Source: Liolophura sinensis
Taxonomy: Eukaryota > Mollusca > Polyplacophora > Chitonida > Chitonidae
Length of the DNA: 64,000 nt
Assembly: GCF_032854445.1 (NCBI RefSeq)
Contig: NC_088306.1
Location: 5,206,373 to 5,270,372, forward strand
Reading direction: 5' to 3'
Below the pieces are notes generated by a model. That model was not told the DNA's origin. It searched no databases and saw only the letters and a program-made list of their open reading frames with translations. Shown here one piece after another: positions 33,240-45,059 of this stretch. A program made the position numbers and the translations under genes. How positions within the stretch are numbered: position 1 is the first letter of the stretch; each line of letters starts with the position of its first letter.

Positions 33240-35526
33240 TTGTTGAAGTCCCCGTACTGCAGTCCTTAGCATTGTAATCAAATTGATTTCTCCTCCAGCA
33301 GGTCTGTTTGTTATCGCCCATCTCCTTACCGTCAAAGTCATCATTAATGCTTAAACACGCCTCAAGCATACAAAAGAGTTAGAATATGCTATTTGTTTAG
33401 TGTCTAAATAGATTTCCTCTTTTCGGGAATAAGCTAAAACCTGTTTTGCTTGCAGACAACGAGACAATGACATGTTGCTGACGGTAAAAACAACATGTCC
33501 CCTTAAAACACAAAAAATTGCACAGTCTGTATCTGATAATGTTATCGATTTGGACGCCATCACTAGATAAGGTGCGAGCTTCTGGCGATACAGTTGCCGG
33601 CTTTATGCTGGTAATAATGTGGTGCCAGTAAAATTGTTTTCGCAGATTCTTGCTGGATTTACCTGCAGAAATATACTTTATCGCCATTATATGTGTGAAA
33701 TGTGCTTCCGTTCTGCACAAAGCATGGAGAAATATAAATCTTCATCGTCTTGGGGATTTCATAGCAGATGTTCCGTTCTCCTGATAAGCACATAAAAAGC
33801 TGTGCCAGAAAAGGGCCGCTTAGCAAGCTGTATAAATAATAGGCTTGTCCAATCACATTACACAGCTTAGCCACCCAGGATAGTTTCTATTGATGCTGCC
33901 GTCAGACAATTTCCATATTTTGCCAATACAGTATTGATCATATCACAAGGCTCTACTGTTTTATCTCAGCCCTAAAGAGGGTGTAATTAATTTTAGCTCA
34001 ACTGGTCAGAAAAGAGAAACGTTCGAGCCGATGTTTTAAAAGTTTTAGGGTCAGGAATTATTTCACCGGTAAATGTCAGCAGTACTTATACATCCTGCAA
34101 ACTGAAGGAGACTTTGCAATCAGATCATCATGTAAAAATTATTTGAAAATTATGCATATGATCTCGACGGATGGCTGGTCCTTCAGGAGAGTGTTTCTTG
34201 GCGGTGTCATTGGGTCATTTTAGTTTATTTAATTGTTTTCTTTTTCATTACGCTCAATGTACTTTAATGATTCGACAGTTGTCGTTGTGGCATTGAGGAA
34301 ACCGGATTTCTATCTTAAAATCATTCTGGCAAGTTATGGACAAACATTCAGACTTTGACGTACATATACATACGCTGGAAGACAAGCTGTCAATGAAAAC
34401 AAATAATCTACGTGAATCTTTGTGAATGCCTGTTTAACGTCATCTTTGAAAAGCTATTTGAGAGCAAATTGCCAAATTTGCTGATGGAATAGAAATTAGC
34501 AGTGTGTTTTGCGTATGTCTAGTTGATCTGGATGAGATTTTATTAGGAAACCATCACGTTACTCATAATAAACGTTTGCGTCAAATGAGTCGTACGTATA
34601 TTATTAATAAATGCCTTTCTTGTCCACTTTATGTGGTGCAAATCCCTCTTTCGTGTCGGTTTTCACATGAAGTTTAATAAATGGAGTCAGCTCTTTTTCC
34701 TGACAGAATAACAAAATTTTCATAAAATTCTAGGATAGAAATCAAGGAATGCCGAGATAGTCGAATATTCTCCAGTTCGTACAGGTCATGGTGATTTTAA
34801 ATTAGAGCCAAAAACCTGCACATACACACGAAGTGCTTGCTCCGAATCTTTATAAGAACTATTCATGGAATGGGCCTTGATGCCGCTCGTGAAGTCAACA
34901 TATATTCACCGTTCAGTGGTCATTAATATTTTGGTGTCTTTTGTTTTCAAATGTTTCCTGCTGATATTTTTTTCTGTCTGGCGAACCTTGATCCATATCC
35001 AGGAATCTTTTAAGCGAATGTTTACCATCACAAAATAAGGAACAACTGCATATTTTCCTCGTTCAATTATATAAACTTACAGAGGTTGTGGAGGGCCGCA
35101 CTGTATCGGATGATATTTGTACAGTTGGTTGGGACTGGTGTTTAAAATTCTGTTACGATAGCCGAGCACAAAAATGGTCCAACAAAACCGGTCCAAATAC
35201 CTTAGCATCACAAAATCCATGACGCTCTTTAGCAGAGAAAAGTGGGAGGGAAAGAACGCTTGATCAGCTGTCATCAATGTGGACAGCGTGAAACGTTTTT
35301 GTTGTAAACTGTTCAAAAAACGTTTCAAGCGGCCATGGAGATCACATGCGGTGATGAGAGTTTGGCGATAGATTCTTGTACCGGAAATGAGGTCAAGTGG
35401 CCATTTGACAGGTGGTGTGGGAAAGAATCTCACTGGTTTGTTGCTGGCCACGAAAACGTCTGCAGCCAAAAATCTTAAGTCATTATAGCACTTGGGTTCG
35501 AGCAATAACGGGATTGAGTTTTCCAT
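33240..35526 (-). repeat. Unit Z, copy B
   Basis: Reads on the - strand in the same order as copy A: the 35230-35520 part (open frame of 149 codons at 35077-35526), 'aaaattaattacaccctctt' (near 34000), 'gctgtgtaatgtgattggac' (33844-33870), 'cagcaacatgtcattgtctc' (33460), peptide YLDTKQIAYSN (33370-33420). The 149-codon frame has relatives in copies D and E, described in the findings. Function is unknown. Confidence 0.8.
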
Positions 35527-36032
35527 TCCAATTTTCGCACGATTTCAAGTTACTTTTGATCCTCTTGTAGTTCCATTTCCTTACGGCCTTTATTAACAAA
35601 GAGTGTATGTTGATAAATGTTTCATGTGTACACGTTTATACCTGTCTTCTTCGAGTAAAAAATGGTATTTTTACATAATGTCCAGAGCATCAAGAACCGT
35701 CATTTATACCATGGCTAACTTCTTGAGTATATTTGTCTTTGTTTTGTTCACGAACCTCTGGCAATTTAAAATATTTATTGAGCGATTAATCTTCATCAAG
35801 TGTAATGATTATTGTTGAACTCCTTCGCGTCAAAATCTAATTCAGTAGTTCAATACAAGAAAAGGGTAATAATGCGAAAGGCGAAATGTCTCTTTCTGTC
35901 AAGATCTCGGTCTTTACCCTTATGGCGATTGTAAGAATCAGCGTTGATCGTCGATCAGTGCTACATAAACTAGAAAATGTATACAAACAGATGACACCCA
36001 CGTCCTGGTTGTAGGCACTAACACTCTTAAAG

Positions 36033-36217
36033 TGTCATTCATGTTTACGTTCATGTTTACGTTCATGTTCATGTTTACGTTCATGTTTATGTTTATGTTT
36101 ACGTTTATGTTTACGTTTATGTTCATGTTTACGTTCATGTTTACGTTCATGTTCATGTTTACGTTCATGTTTATGTTTATGTTTACGTTTATGTTCATGT
36201 TTATGTTCAAGTACACA
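36033..36217 (+). repeat. Hexamer-based array (GTTCAT / GTTTAC / GTTTAT)
   Basis: About 30 hexamers of the form GTTYAY, mixed in runs such as 'gttcatgtttacgttcatg'. Absent from the paralogous place near 43355-43385. All frames on both strands stay open, giving low-complexity frames (MNINVN, KHKHER) that are not genes. Confidence 0.92.
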
Positions 36218-36309
36218 TGAGCTTGAAATGAGAAATTTGTGGGCCAAACGGAGCCGTTTAAAGAATAAATAAAAATTTAAATCTTGTGGATATCATAGCA
36301 GATATGATA

Positions 36310-36652
36310 TACCCGCCCCGATGGCTCAGGTAGCTTCAGGGTCAATCCTGGGTCGGGTCACACCTAAGGCCTTAAAAGAGGAAGCTGTACTGTTGTTTCC
36401 TCGCTTGAGTTCAGCATCAAGGGGATAGTGTAATGACTGGTTGACCGGTATCAGTATAATGGCTCGAGTGGAGCGGCTTACTTGCCTTCGGTAAATCGTC
36501 TCAGTAAAGCAACACTAGATTAAAGAGGGTTTGAAATCCGTCCTGCAACAAGGAAGCATATTACATGCCTCCTGTGTCACCCTTTGACGGAAAAATTGCT
36601 AAGTACGGCGTTAAACCCCAAGCACGCACTCACTCACTCAAAGCAGATAACC
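36310..36652 (+). mobile_element. SINE-B, nearly full-length
   Basis: Head 'cccgccccgatggctcagg', B box region 'agggtcaatcctgggtc', 'tcagcatcaaggggatag', 'gaccggtatcagtataatgg', 'agcaacactagattaaag', 'tttgaaatccgtcctgc', 'acggcgttaaaccccaagc', CACT tail. 'agcagata' occurs on both sides (about 36297 and 36641), and copy E has one uninterrupted 'agcagatgatctcttttc' at 43463, so this is an insertion. Confidence 0.88.
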
Positions 36653-37996
36653 TCTTTTCATTCCGACGTAAAACCGACCAGGTTCCAGATATTGTCCTTA
36701 AGCAGCTGTGTCAATAATAACCCACTTCAGTGAAATCAAAGGGAATAGTCAGGCAAGAATTTCCATATTTTTCCAATATAGTGTTGATAATATTTCAATG
36801 GCTGTAGTGCTTTTATCTCCAGTCATTAAGAGCAGTTATTAATTTTGGCCTAAAAAGAGCAGTGTTTGTGCGGATGTGTGCAAGGTTAAAGCTTTGTAGT
36901 TAGGGGTTACTGTACCGTGAAAAGCTCGTACCTTTCTTATGACCTCCAAGTGTAAGGGGGATAACCATGAAACAGGAAATAATCGGAGAATTGTGTTTAT
37001 GATGCCAGGGATCTCGATCGTGGCTTAAAGTAAGCAATATTATGTTTTCATCAGCTCTGTTTTGGACCATGTTTAACAATTTATGTGACAGGAAAAGAAG
37101 AAGAGAATTCATTTTTGTATTAATTTTACAGGCGCTAGAATTAATAACATTTAGGAAATCTTCCTCTTGTCTTTCTGAATAGTATTAAGGCTTCGGTAAA
37201 ATATGTAGGCATGTCAATGACGTTTGTTTCTCTTCCAGATACAAGCTATTTTGTTTAAAACATTGCAGAAATTATCCATATAGGAACAACTGAGCCTGAA
37301 TTTAAAAAAAAAACCAAAGAAAATGGAGGCGTTTTGCGAGAATTACATGTAGCATCGATCAGAAATGTACCGTCTCTACTGATCTTCCTCATTAACTCGG
37401 AAATGTCATTTTATTTGTAATTTATCTCAACCTGTTTCCTCTAACACATTACAAACGGAAATGTTTTTCCTGGAACTTATTCAGTCAGAAATATGCATTT
37501 CCTGCTGGTCAACTGTGTTACTTGCGTCATTGTAAATAAAGACTTACTTCTGATCCAGTTGTCCTAAAATCCATAAATCAAACAGTTCAGAGATACGTAA
37601 TTGTGAGAGACAGCTTTAGAGATTTTTAAAAACATTAAGCATCGAAAGACGTTCGACTGTGTGGATAGCGTAAAACGTTTTTCCTGTAAACTGTCCAAAG
37701 AATGCTTCACTCTGTCAAGGAATTTACAGACGCTGGTTATAGTTTGTCGATTAATTCTTCTACCGGAAATGAGATCACGTGACCTAGCGACATGTGGCGT
37801 GATCGAGAATCTCATTGGCTGGTTATTCGCGGTCAGCATTTCGCTACCAGACCTTGAACAGCTCTATGTTGTTGTAAAATTTCAAGAGGCTTTGAGATTA
37901 GCTTATTAGAGCTGCAGATTTAGGAGCAAGGTGCTCTACACCTATCATCACTTTCCGAATCGCGCCATCGTTTAATAAATATCCTATGGTATGCCG

Positions 37997-38296
37997 TTAA
38001 AGAAAATTGAAATAAGCGTAAAAACAACACGAGTCATGGGCTATAGTACTCAAGTTATTGTTTCGAAAACAGTAAACACATGCATATGTTTTGATTACAA
38101 GTAAATTCAAATTAAATACAATACTGGCGTTAAGGAAAGTACATGTATGTATGACTTCGTCATTGCGTAACTCGCATACCCAATAATTCACTGCTTTGAG
38201 TCGCCAACGATATATCCAGCAATTGTCGCTTGGGTAGACAATCAAAAGGCAAGAAATAAAAAAGTACATAAATGCACACAACATTCCATCCTTCAT
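37997..38296 (-). CDS. Weak candidate small protein, 99 codons from ATG
   Basis: The frame is open from 38431, but the first ATG is at 38296. The product starts MKDGMLCAFMYFFISCLLIV, which looks like a hydrophobic signal or membrane segment. It continues with several Cys residues (about nine in 99) and many aromatic residues. It lies in a part of the tandem segment that I could not find in the sister copy (about 44.66-45.06 kb), and no domain is recognised. It might be a small secreted or membrane protein, but AT-rich DNA often gives such frames by chance. Confidence 0.12.
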   Translation of the reverse strand: MKDGMLCAFMYFFISCLLIVYPSDNCWIYRWRLKAVNYWVCELRNDEVIHTCTFLNASIVFNLNLLVIKTYACVYCFRNNNLSTIAHDSCCFYAYFNFL

Positions 38297-38799
38297 GGCT
38301 AGATGGCCGAAACGAGCATCCGTGGCCACAAAATTCTTCTCTAAACTGATGTAATTTCGGAAGGGTGAAGTGAGATCAATAAATTTTACTTTTAAACTTT
38401 TTGTTTCCGCCCCTGCTATAAGTGTAATCACGCTTTGTTATAATATAGCCTTAATAAGTGAATTAGTATAATAAATATTATAGCTCGGCAGTGACCACGT
38501 GATCTCACCACAGATACAAATTTCTATTCAATTCTTGGTGTCGAAACTAAGCTTATGGAGTTTAATATTATGAATTAGAAAAAGTATTCTAACTGTATTT
38601 TCCTGTAATAATATGTACGTTCACATTTCAATGTGTAGAGCTTGGGTTGTTACGTAACACTGACTAAAGGCAATATGGGGAGCGAGTATGACTATAACCA
38701 CATCCATATGCTAAATGTTTCAGTACATTACTTAGTACAATACGTTATTTCGAGTTGTTGCGAAATAAAACTTGATGGATCGAATTGAATTTATTTATG

Positions 38800-39450
38800 T
38801 TTGTTCACCGACTCCATTCAGATAAACCATGAGTAAGCGGTGGAGACCTGAACGAGTAATCATACGCACACTTTAAACTCCGGAGTCATCGATCTGGAAA
38901 CTAGGCATCGTGAACACACTTTGGCTAATTCTCGCGGTCATTACAGAAAACTGACCAGAGCAGCTAGAACCTGAGAATCCAACATGATCGCTTCGTTGAC
39001 CAACTGTAATTTAGAATATTGGAGAGCCAAACTGCATTTCTTTTAGGCATGTGAAAACCAATGGAACATTGTACACTAGGTATGTCCAGCAATGAAAGAT
39101 GCAGGAAAAGGTGTACAGAGGAAGATTTCGTTAGATAAGTTTGATATAATTGAAATGTTTATGGCTATACTTTGTGAATATACTGCTGAATATTACGTTA
39201 AGAAAAGTAGTCATTTTCAAGTGAAGTGGTAACTTGGTATAATTTATGTGGTGGGTGTTTTACAAACTTCTCAGAAAGACTTTATTTATATATGCGCGGG
39301 CAATCATACATGGCACAGCTACAAACGTAATGGCGCAGCCTCCCAATGCCAGATACCAATGGGTACATGTAAGTCAACTGTGGGCCTAAATATTTTGCAT
39401 TTGCATGTGGAACAACTATGCTATATGCGTACTAAAGATTGCTGATGTCA
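38800..39450 (+). repeat. Tandem segment 1, middle part
   Basis: Matches 45060-45700: 'cattcagataaacca', 'gtaagcggtg', 'atctggaaactag', 'aacctgagaatcca/atttgagaatcca', 'ggtaacttgg'. The copies are well diverged. No gene recognised. Confidence 0.65.
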
Positions 39451-39737
39451 TATGGAATATGACGAATGTGAGGAAGAGAGAAGCCCTATGTCTGGAAATC
39501 ATGTCCATGAACAAATGACACGATCAAATTGATCACAAACGTGCAGTAAATTGGGAGCTTCGTCTTTAAAGGAAAAAACCTCTCAAATCAAAGCAGGCGT
39601 CTCTAAAAAAGACCAACTAAAACTATGCATAAATATACGTTCATTTATTTTTTCTTACATTTTTGAGAAAAGAGGTAAGGGCGTTCATGCATTTGCATTC
39701 TACTTTTGGGTTTTATGGACCCTTACTATCAAGGGTA

Positions 39738-39787
39738 AGGAACTCTGACGTCACACGAAAAAAAAGTGATGTGACGTCAGAGTTCCT
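39738..39787. promoter_or_regulatory. Perfect 18-base inverted repeat with a TGACGTCA site in each arm
   Basis: Arms 39738-39755 ('aggaactctgacgtcaca') and 39770-39787 ('tgtgacgtcagagttcct') are exact complements around a 14-base A-rich loop. Each arm holds the CREB/ATF octamer TGACGTCA. A second small hairpin 'acccttactatcaagggt' lies just upstream (39719-39736). It may be a young fold-back element or a regulatory palindrome; no gene start is visible nearby. Confidence 0.6.
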
Positions 39788-40059
39788 AGATACCGTCAGT
39801 ATGCCCACCATAGTATTGAAATATTTAAATGTCTTCTCAACATTTGGAAATAACTGAAAATATTTTTACACACAGTTGTCAGGTGTCTGTGTCATGAGTC
39901 TTTCTTCATACGTTAACTTTCTTTAACTTCAAGGTTTCGATGCAGAATTTAACCTGGAAAAGTATTTGCAAATTCGTCCTAAGTCGCCATGTAAACCATG
40001 CTATGTAAGCTATGTAAACCATAACATTTAGGATGTACATGTAACAGAGGTCTAACTCA

Positions 40060-40780
40060 AATGGGGTTGACAGTAATTGGCTTTAATGGTGTGTTTCTTT
40101 CAACCGTGCTGAGCATTTTATCGACTGATATCAGCGAACTGTCTTCCAATTAAACTAAACCTAATGGCCCAGTTTTTTTTGTTTATGTGTGCGCTATGTA
40201 TGGAAGCCCAGACTAACCTCATCTACCACTGAACCCTGTCCTCTATTGCCAGTGTAATGATTTGTCAGCTCTGTGTTTCCACTGACGTCCGTAGGGTAAC
40301 GCTTCAGGACGTCTGTACGGTGTCAGATGTGGTACGACGTTGTGTTATGTCTTATTTTTTGAGTTGGTAGGTTTTGATAAGACAGTATTGACTGTATTGT
40401 CGTTGTGACTGTTAACTGAACGAAGTGATTTATTACATCAAATTTAAAATTCTACACAAAAAGTAAACTATGAAAAAAGAGAACTGACCATCATATTAAG
40501 TGTGTTACGAAAAAAAGAAACAGTTTAATTGGAGAATGGCCTTTCAGATTTAAGGAACCTGAAGACCCGGTTTTTTTGGACAAACCTCATCTGTTTTCTC
40601 TCACCAATACAGTCGCATGTCAGATCTTTGTTTCCGCAGACGCCTGTAGGGTAACGGTAAGTTGTCAGATGTGGTTACATGTTTTGTGATGTCTTATTTT
40701 TTGAGCAGCTTAGTCGCGATATGACAGTATGGTCTGTAATACAGTCACTCATGTCCATCAAACAAAGATGCTTATTATAT
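40060..40780 (+). repeat. Short internal duplication in tandem segment 1
   Basis: 40230-40380 ('agtgtaatgatttgtcagct', 'gtccgtagggtaacg', 'ggtgtcagatgtggtac', 'cttattttttgag') recurs at 40600-40715 ('gtcagatctttgtttcc', 'gcctgtagggtaacgg', 'tgtcagatgtggtta', 'cttattttttgag') and once in segment 2 at 46850-46960. No gene recognised. Confidence 0.7.
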
Positions 40781-40894
40781 CAAAGTGAAAAGGCTTCACA
40801 AAGCGTGCAGAATTCACACTGTTCATTGCTATGTATAACAATAAATTGGGAAGTATAATCAAAAATCATCCAGTGATTATTTTCCCATTCTGCA

Positions 40895-41350
40895 AGACCA
40901 CTGTGAATTTACCCATCATAAAATCAATCTCACTTCCTTTGGCTTTTTTAGCCCAGAACGAGTTCATTAGTCTTATTCACTGCTGAGCCCTTGTTCCACG
41001 CTTCTTGGCACATCCTAATAGCTCAACGAACACCGCATTTGACGAGTCCCTTGATCGTGGTCATAATACAGAATATCCGGGCTGTTAAATTGGCACCTCG
41101 GTGCAGAGAGCTGGAAAATTGGCCAAGGGGCCGAATGAGCCATAAATCCCTAGAGAGCGCCTTCAAAGTAAATCCTACACATTCACCACTGACAGGAGAG
41201 AGTGTACGAGGTGTAAATCCCAAGCACTCCTGGACTATAATAAAATCGACATCACCTCAAGACGCGATCATGCCCAGCTGCATTATATGATCTTCATCAC
41301 CTGTGGTAGCAGAATCACAATGTCCAAGAGCCAGCATATACTTCTGTCAA
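40895..41350 (+). repeat. Block U, first copy
   Basis: 'cagaacgagttcattag', 'cgaacaccgcatttgacg', 'agtcccttgatcg', 'aatacagaatatccgggctg', 'gagagctggaaaattggcc', 'gagccataaatccctagag'. Present again at 47160-47560 and 50035-50450. Short open frames here are shared only as far as the repeat is. Confidence 0.85.
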
Positions 41351-41589
41351 ATTTGGTTACATTTCCTGGCTGTGAAAGGAGACAGGTCAAAGCTAAACAC
41401 AGGCATTGCTCGATTGATTTACGATATATACACTAACCAGCTGCTAACAGCCTCTTCTCTTCGAAAATCAGTCATGGGACAAAGAAACAGTCGTATTTGT
41501 CAGGAAAATGTGCTAAATGATTGGATCCTTTGTGCATGGCACAAAGACGACGAACTGTATGTAGGAAAGCACGGTCCTTAACCAACGAG

Positions 41590-41765
41590 GTCGCGAGCTT
41601 GAATCCAGCTGAGCTGTTTCCGTAGATTTCTCAAGAGATGTGCCACATACCCGGCGTAAATTGGCGGTTAAATCCGAGCAGTCCGCTAACCTCCAACTGT
41701 AAACCTGAGAACCCGTCATACAAGTGAAACATTCTTGATCACAACGTTAAAGATGAATCAACCAG
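41590..41765 (+). repeat. Decayed SINE-A-like copy
   Basis: 'cgcgagcttgaatccagctg' (B box region) and 'cgtcatacaagtgaaacatt' then 'cttgatcacaacgttaaag', resembling the SINE-A/B 3' part. The body is diverged and it is not found in segment 2. Confidence 0.5.
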
Positions 41766-42199
41766 TCATTCACAGGGACTTGATCAAACCTATATTAGGT
41801 GACAATAACGTTTGTAGTCTTTTGGCCAGTTGAGAAATATATTAGATATTGTCCTGATAAATGTATATATGTTATGAAATAGATTAAGGCTACATGGACT
41901 CATCAACGGATGCCTGACACGTGTTTAAAAAACGTAATTGGGAGAAAGTGGATTTTAAATATGCTCATTTCATTTATTTTGTCTTATTTCGTTTGTAATT
42001 TAACTCAATAATACACATAAACAGCGGCGACTAGCATACTGGGGGAGTAAAAGCTGAAGGGCTGATGAATCCCTGTGTTGTCTAGTACACTAATCACCGA
42101 ATGAAACTCACAACCGTGATGCTGAACGGTAAAACCATAACCAAAATCAGACGTGCGTTCGCCCACTACGGCTAAAGTGCTTTGGGCTGACCACTTTCA

Positions 42200-42545
42200 C
42201 GGAACGGCTCCGGACACACCGAGTCTTCACTTCTCCACGTCTCCACGTCTCCAGGCTAGACTTTCCGATACATCATGATTATAGATCGGTTTGTCCCCGG
42301 ATGTGTTTGGAAAGCTGTGAGAAAGTCGTGCTGCTCGAGGGAAGTATTTTAATCAAAGAGGTAAGTCACAAAGACAAAGTGATTCATTTCCCAACATACG
42401 TGACAAAACAACGGCTAAATTAATGACGATGGCGTCTAGACAATCATTAATCACATTTCCGCAATGAGACAAAGACTGGTATTGTACCACAGTTTCGGTG
42501 AATCCTGGCTGTATTCTGTAACTGTGAATGAAGTTGGTCTGTGAC
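42200..42545 (+). repeat. Conserved block V, first copy
   Basis: 'cggatgtgtttggaaag', 'ttttaatcaaagaggt', 'acaacggctaaattaatgac', 'cgtctagacaatcattaatc', 'acatttccgcaatgag', followed by one unit of 'cagtttcggtgaatcctggc'. Also at 48290-48600 and 51235-51530. Confidence 0.85.
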
Positions 42546-42559
42546 CTGCGTGATGGGCG

Positions 42560-42660
42560 CTTGAGGGGAGTGAACCGTGGTCTGGAGGCCAGGGGTGCTT
42601 TGTGGGTTCAATTCTGGCTTTAGACAGTCAGTTGTTAGATTCTGTACTTCTGTAACTGGT
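42560..42660 (+). repeat. SINE-E copy (tRNA-like)
   Basis: 'gtgggttcaattctggcttt' and 'gttagattctgtacttctg', matching 22570-22690 and 25225-25320 in order. Confidence 0.5.
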
Positions 42661-43139
42661 GATGGTAATTAGCGATCGTTGTGGGCAGTCTACTTTTCTA
42701 CTACGGAGCTAATTTACTTTACGCAGCTTTACACCGAGCTTTCCGGTTTATTCCATCCGTGAAAATGTCCGCTCTCGTATGAGTTTAAAATTGTTAAGTA
42801 TGGCGGCATTCGTTTCTCCTTTAGAGTAGCCCGACTTTGGTTGCAGACCATGCGTCTTTCACCAATATGGTGTGCATACCTGTGCGTCACTTGTGGGAAG
42901 CCAGTGTTGTCTTGGAGATCGGCGGGAAACTCGAATAATCCAAAGGATTCAAGGGTGACATTGGTTCGTTGCTGGCTGTGAAGACTTCGCGTACCAAAAC
43001 GACTAGTGTCATTATAACATCAGATATCGAGCAATTCATGTGCTAGAGTTCAACACTACAGACGCTTGCGTTTCCTACAAGAACTTCTGACAACTTCTGC
43101 ATACTAAACCTGAGCATTCTTCAACACGCCTTTTGTTTA

Positions 43140-44600
43140 TCATTTTACTCCTTCGCGTCAAATTCTAAATCTCTCTTTCAATGCAACAAATGGTGAATAT
43201 TGAATGAGGAAATTTATTTTCTGTCAAAATCTGTTTGCCTGTTGACTCTCGATGGATAATTCAGTGACACATAAACTGGTCGCCGGGGTAATGTAATACA
43301 AAAACCTGATGTTCCCCATGTTCTGACAGTAGGCTCCTAAGACTCTTAACATGTCATTTATGTCCACAGCACACATTAACTTGAGGTAAGACATTGTTGA
43401 GCTGAACAGGGCCGTTAAAGGAATAAATAAAAACTATACTTGTCATCTTGTGGATTTCAGAGCAGATGATCTCTTTTCATTCCGACGGTAAAATCAACAA
43501 CAAGGTTCCAGAGCGTCCCCTTAAGAAGCTGTCAGTATTAGCCGTGTCCAATCAAGTCACAGAGAAGTCCTTCTTTATTTTGACAATACAAGTTTTATAA
43601 TATCCGCATGGCTCTACTGTTTTTATCCCCAGTCAGAAATGTTTGAGAGGATTTGCACAGTTATATAGTTATAGGTATTATTGTGATTAGATCGTCATGC
43701 AAAAAATAACTGTAGAATTATGTGCGTGTATACATGCATGATCGCGAGTAATCTCGATGGAGTGACGTGCATTAGCTGTGTTTTGGGCCGTGTTTGTTAC
43801 AAAGTCGTGGAAAAATAAAGAATAGAATTTGTGTTTTTATATTCTTTTACATGTTGTGTAAAAATTAAAAACATTTAAACAAAACCTCTTCTTTGTTGAA
43901 TTAGTGCGAAAGCTCTGGTTAAAATGTAGGTAACATGACGTTTTTTCGTTTTTTTTTTTGTTTTTGTTGTTCGTAAAAAGTTAAGCAGCTTAAAAGCTAG
44001 ACAACCAAGCCTATTTTCATAGTTAAACCCTATTTCATTAAGAAACAAGAAATGAAAAGGTTTTCGCAACTAGCATTAATCAGAAATGTACATTTTGTTC
44101 TGATCTGCCGTGTATACCAGGAAATGTAATTTCATGTATAAATTAACTCAGCGTATTTCCTGTCAGACATAACAAAGAGCAATTGAATTCAGTCAGAAAT
44201 GTGCGATTGTGTTTCTTGGTGGTGAATTTTGTTAGTTGTGTCAATGTAAAGAAAGACCTCTGATGCAGTTATCCCAATATCTTTAATTTAAACAGACGAG
44301 TATTACCTAGCCGTACAGGACAGTGTGGCGGAATTTTTGAAGACTTAAACAGAGAAATGTGGATAGTTGTCGCCTGTGTGGAAAAGGTAAAACGTTTCTC
44401 TTGTTAACTGCCAAGAAATTCACAGACGCTGGTGATAGTTTGTCGATTAAGTCTTGAACTGGGGTCACATGGCCTTGCGACAGGTGCTGTGATCGATAAT
44501 CTCATGGGCTGGTTATTCTCTCTCACGTTTTCGCTACTCGACCTTAAAACAGCCGGATGTTGTTTTAAAGGGTAAAGAGGCTTTGGGATTACCTTCTGCA
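43140..44600 (-). repeat. Unit Z, copy E, start of the second tandem segment
   Basis: Diverged sister of copy D without its hexamer array and SINE-B. A - strand frame at 44404-44652 shares NNQPMR-S-T--VAR and NRQTITSVC with the frame at 37564-37839. Confidence 0.8.
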
Positions 44601-45059
44601 GATTTTCGTAGCGACAAAGAATTGTACACCCGTCTCCTTCCGATTTCTGCACTCATTGGTTTCATTTTGTACACATATGGTGTTTGTCTCACAGTGTCTG
44701 TTACCTTACAAATAGAAGTTACTGCGTGGCCCACACCCACTTTGTACTTTTACACACATGTAGAGCCACTTACCACAAGCAATCCACACACGTATGACTT
44801 TCATTCATTCACCATTCTATGCCTGTGACCAAACAATAAATGGCCATCAGGCAGTTTAGGTTTTGAAAAGAATAAAAAATACAGGGGATACAGTGAAATA
44901 TTTTGGGAATCGAGTACCTCACTCGTACCTATCTCGTTCGCAACTATGAAATGATGGATGACGGGTGCAATAAAATCTAACGTCATTGTGATCAACGTTT
45001 AGCGTTGATTTCGTCACAGATCTTTTCGTGTCGAATGACGTTATAAGCTTGGATTGGAA

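Larger units (their letters stand above)
35820..37870 (-). repeat. Unit Z, copy D, start of the first 6-7-kb tandem segment
   Basis: Matches copy E (43140-44600) block by block: 'actccttcgcgtcaaa', 'cacataaactgg/cataaactag', 'aaagaataaataaaaa', 'cttttcattccgacg', 'aatttccatatttttccaat', 'aaaacgttt', 'acagacgctggt', 'atagtttgtcgatta', 'atctcattggctggttatt'. Copy D additionally holds a hexamer array (36033-36217) and a SINE-B (36310-36652) that E lacks. Confidence 0.8.

Noticed and set aside
36032-36247. Met/Phe/Thr-, Met/Asn/Val- and Lys/His/Glu-rich frames on both strands
   Set aside because: Translation of a hexamer array; all frames are open by construction.
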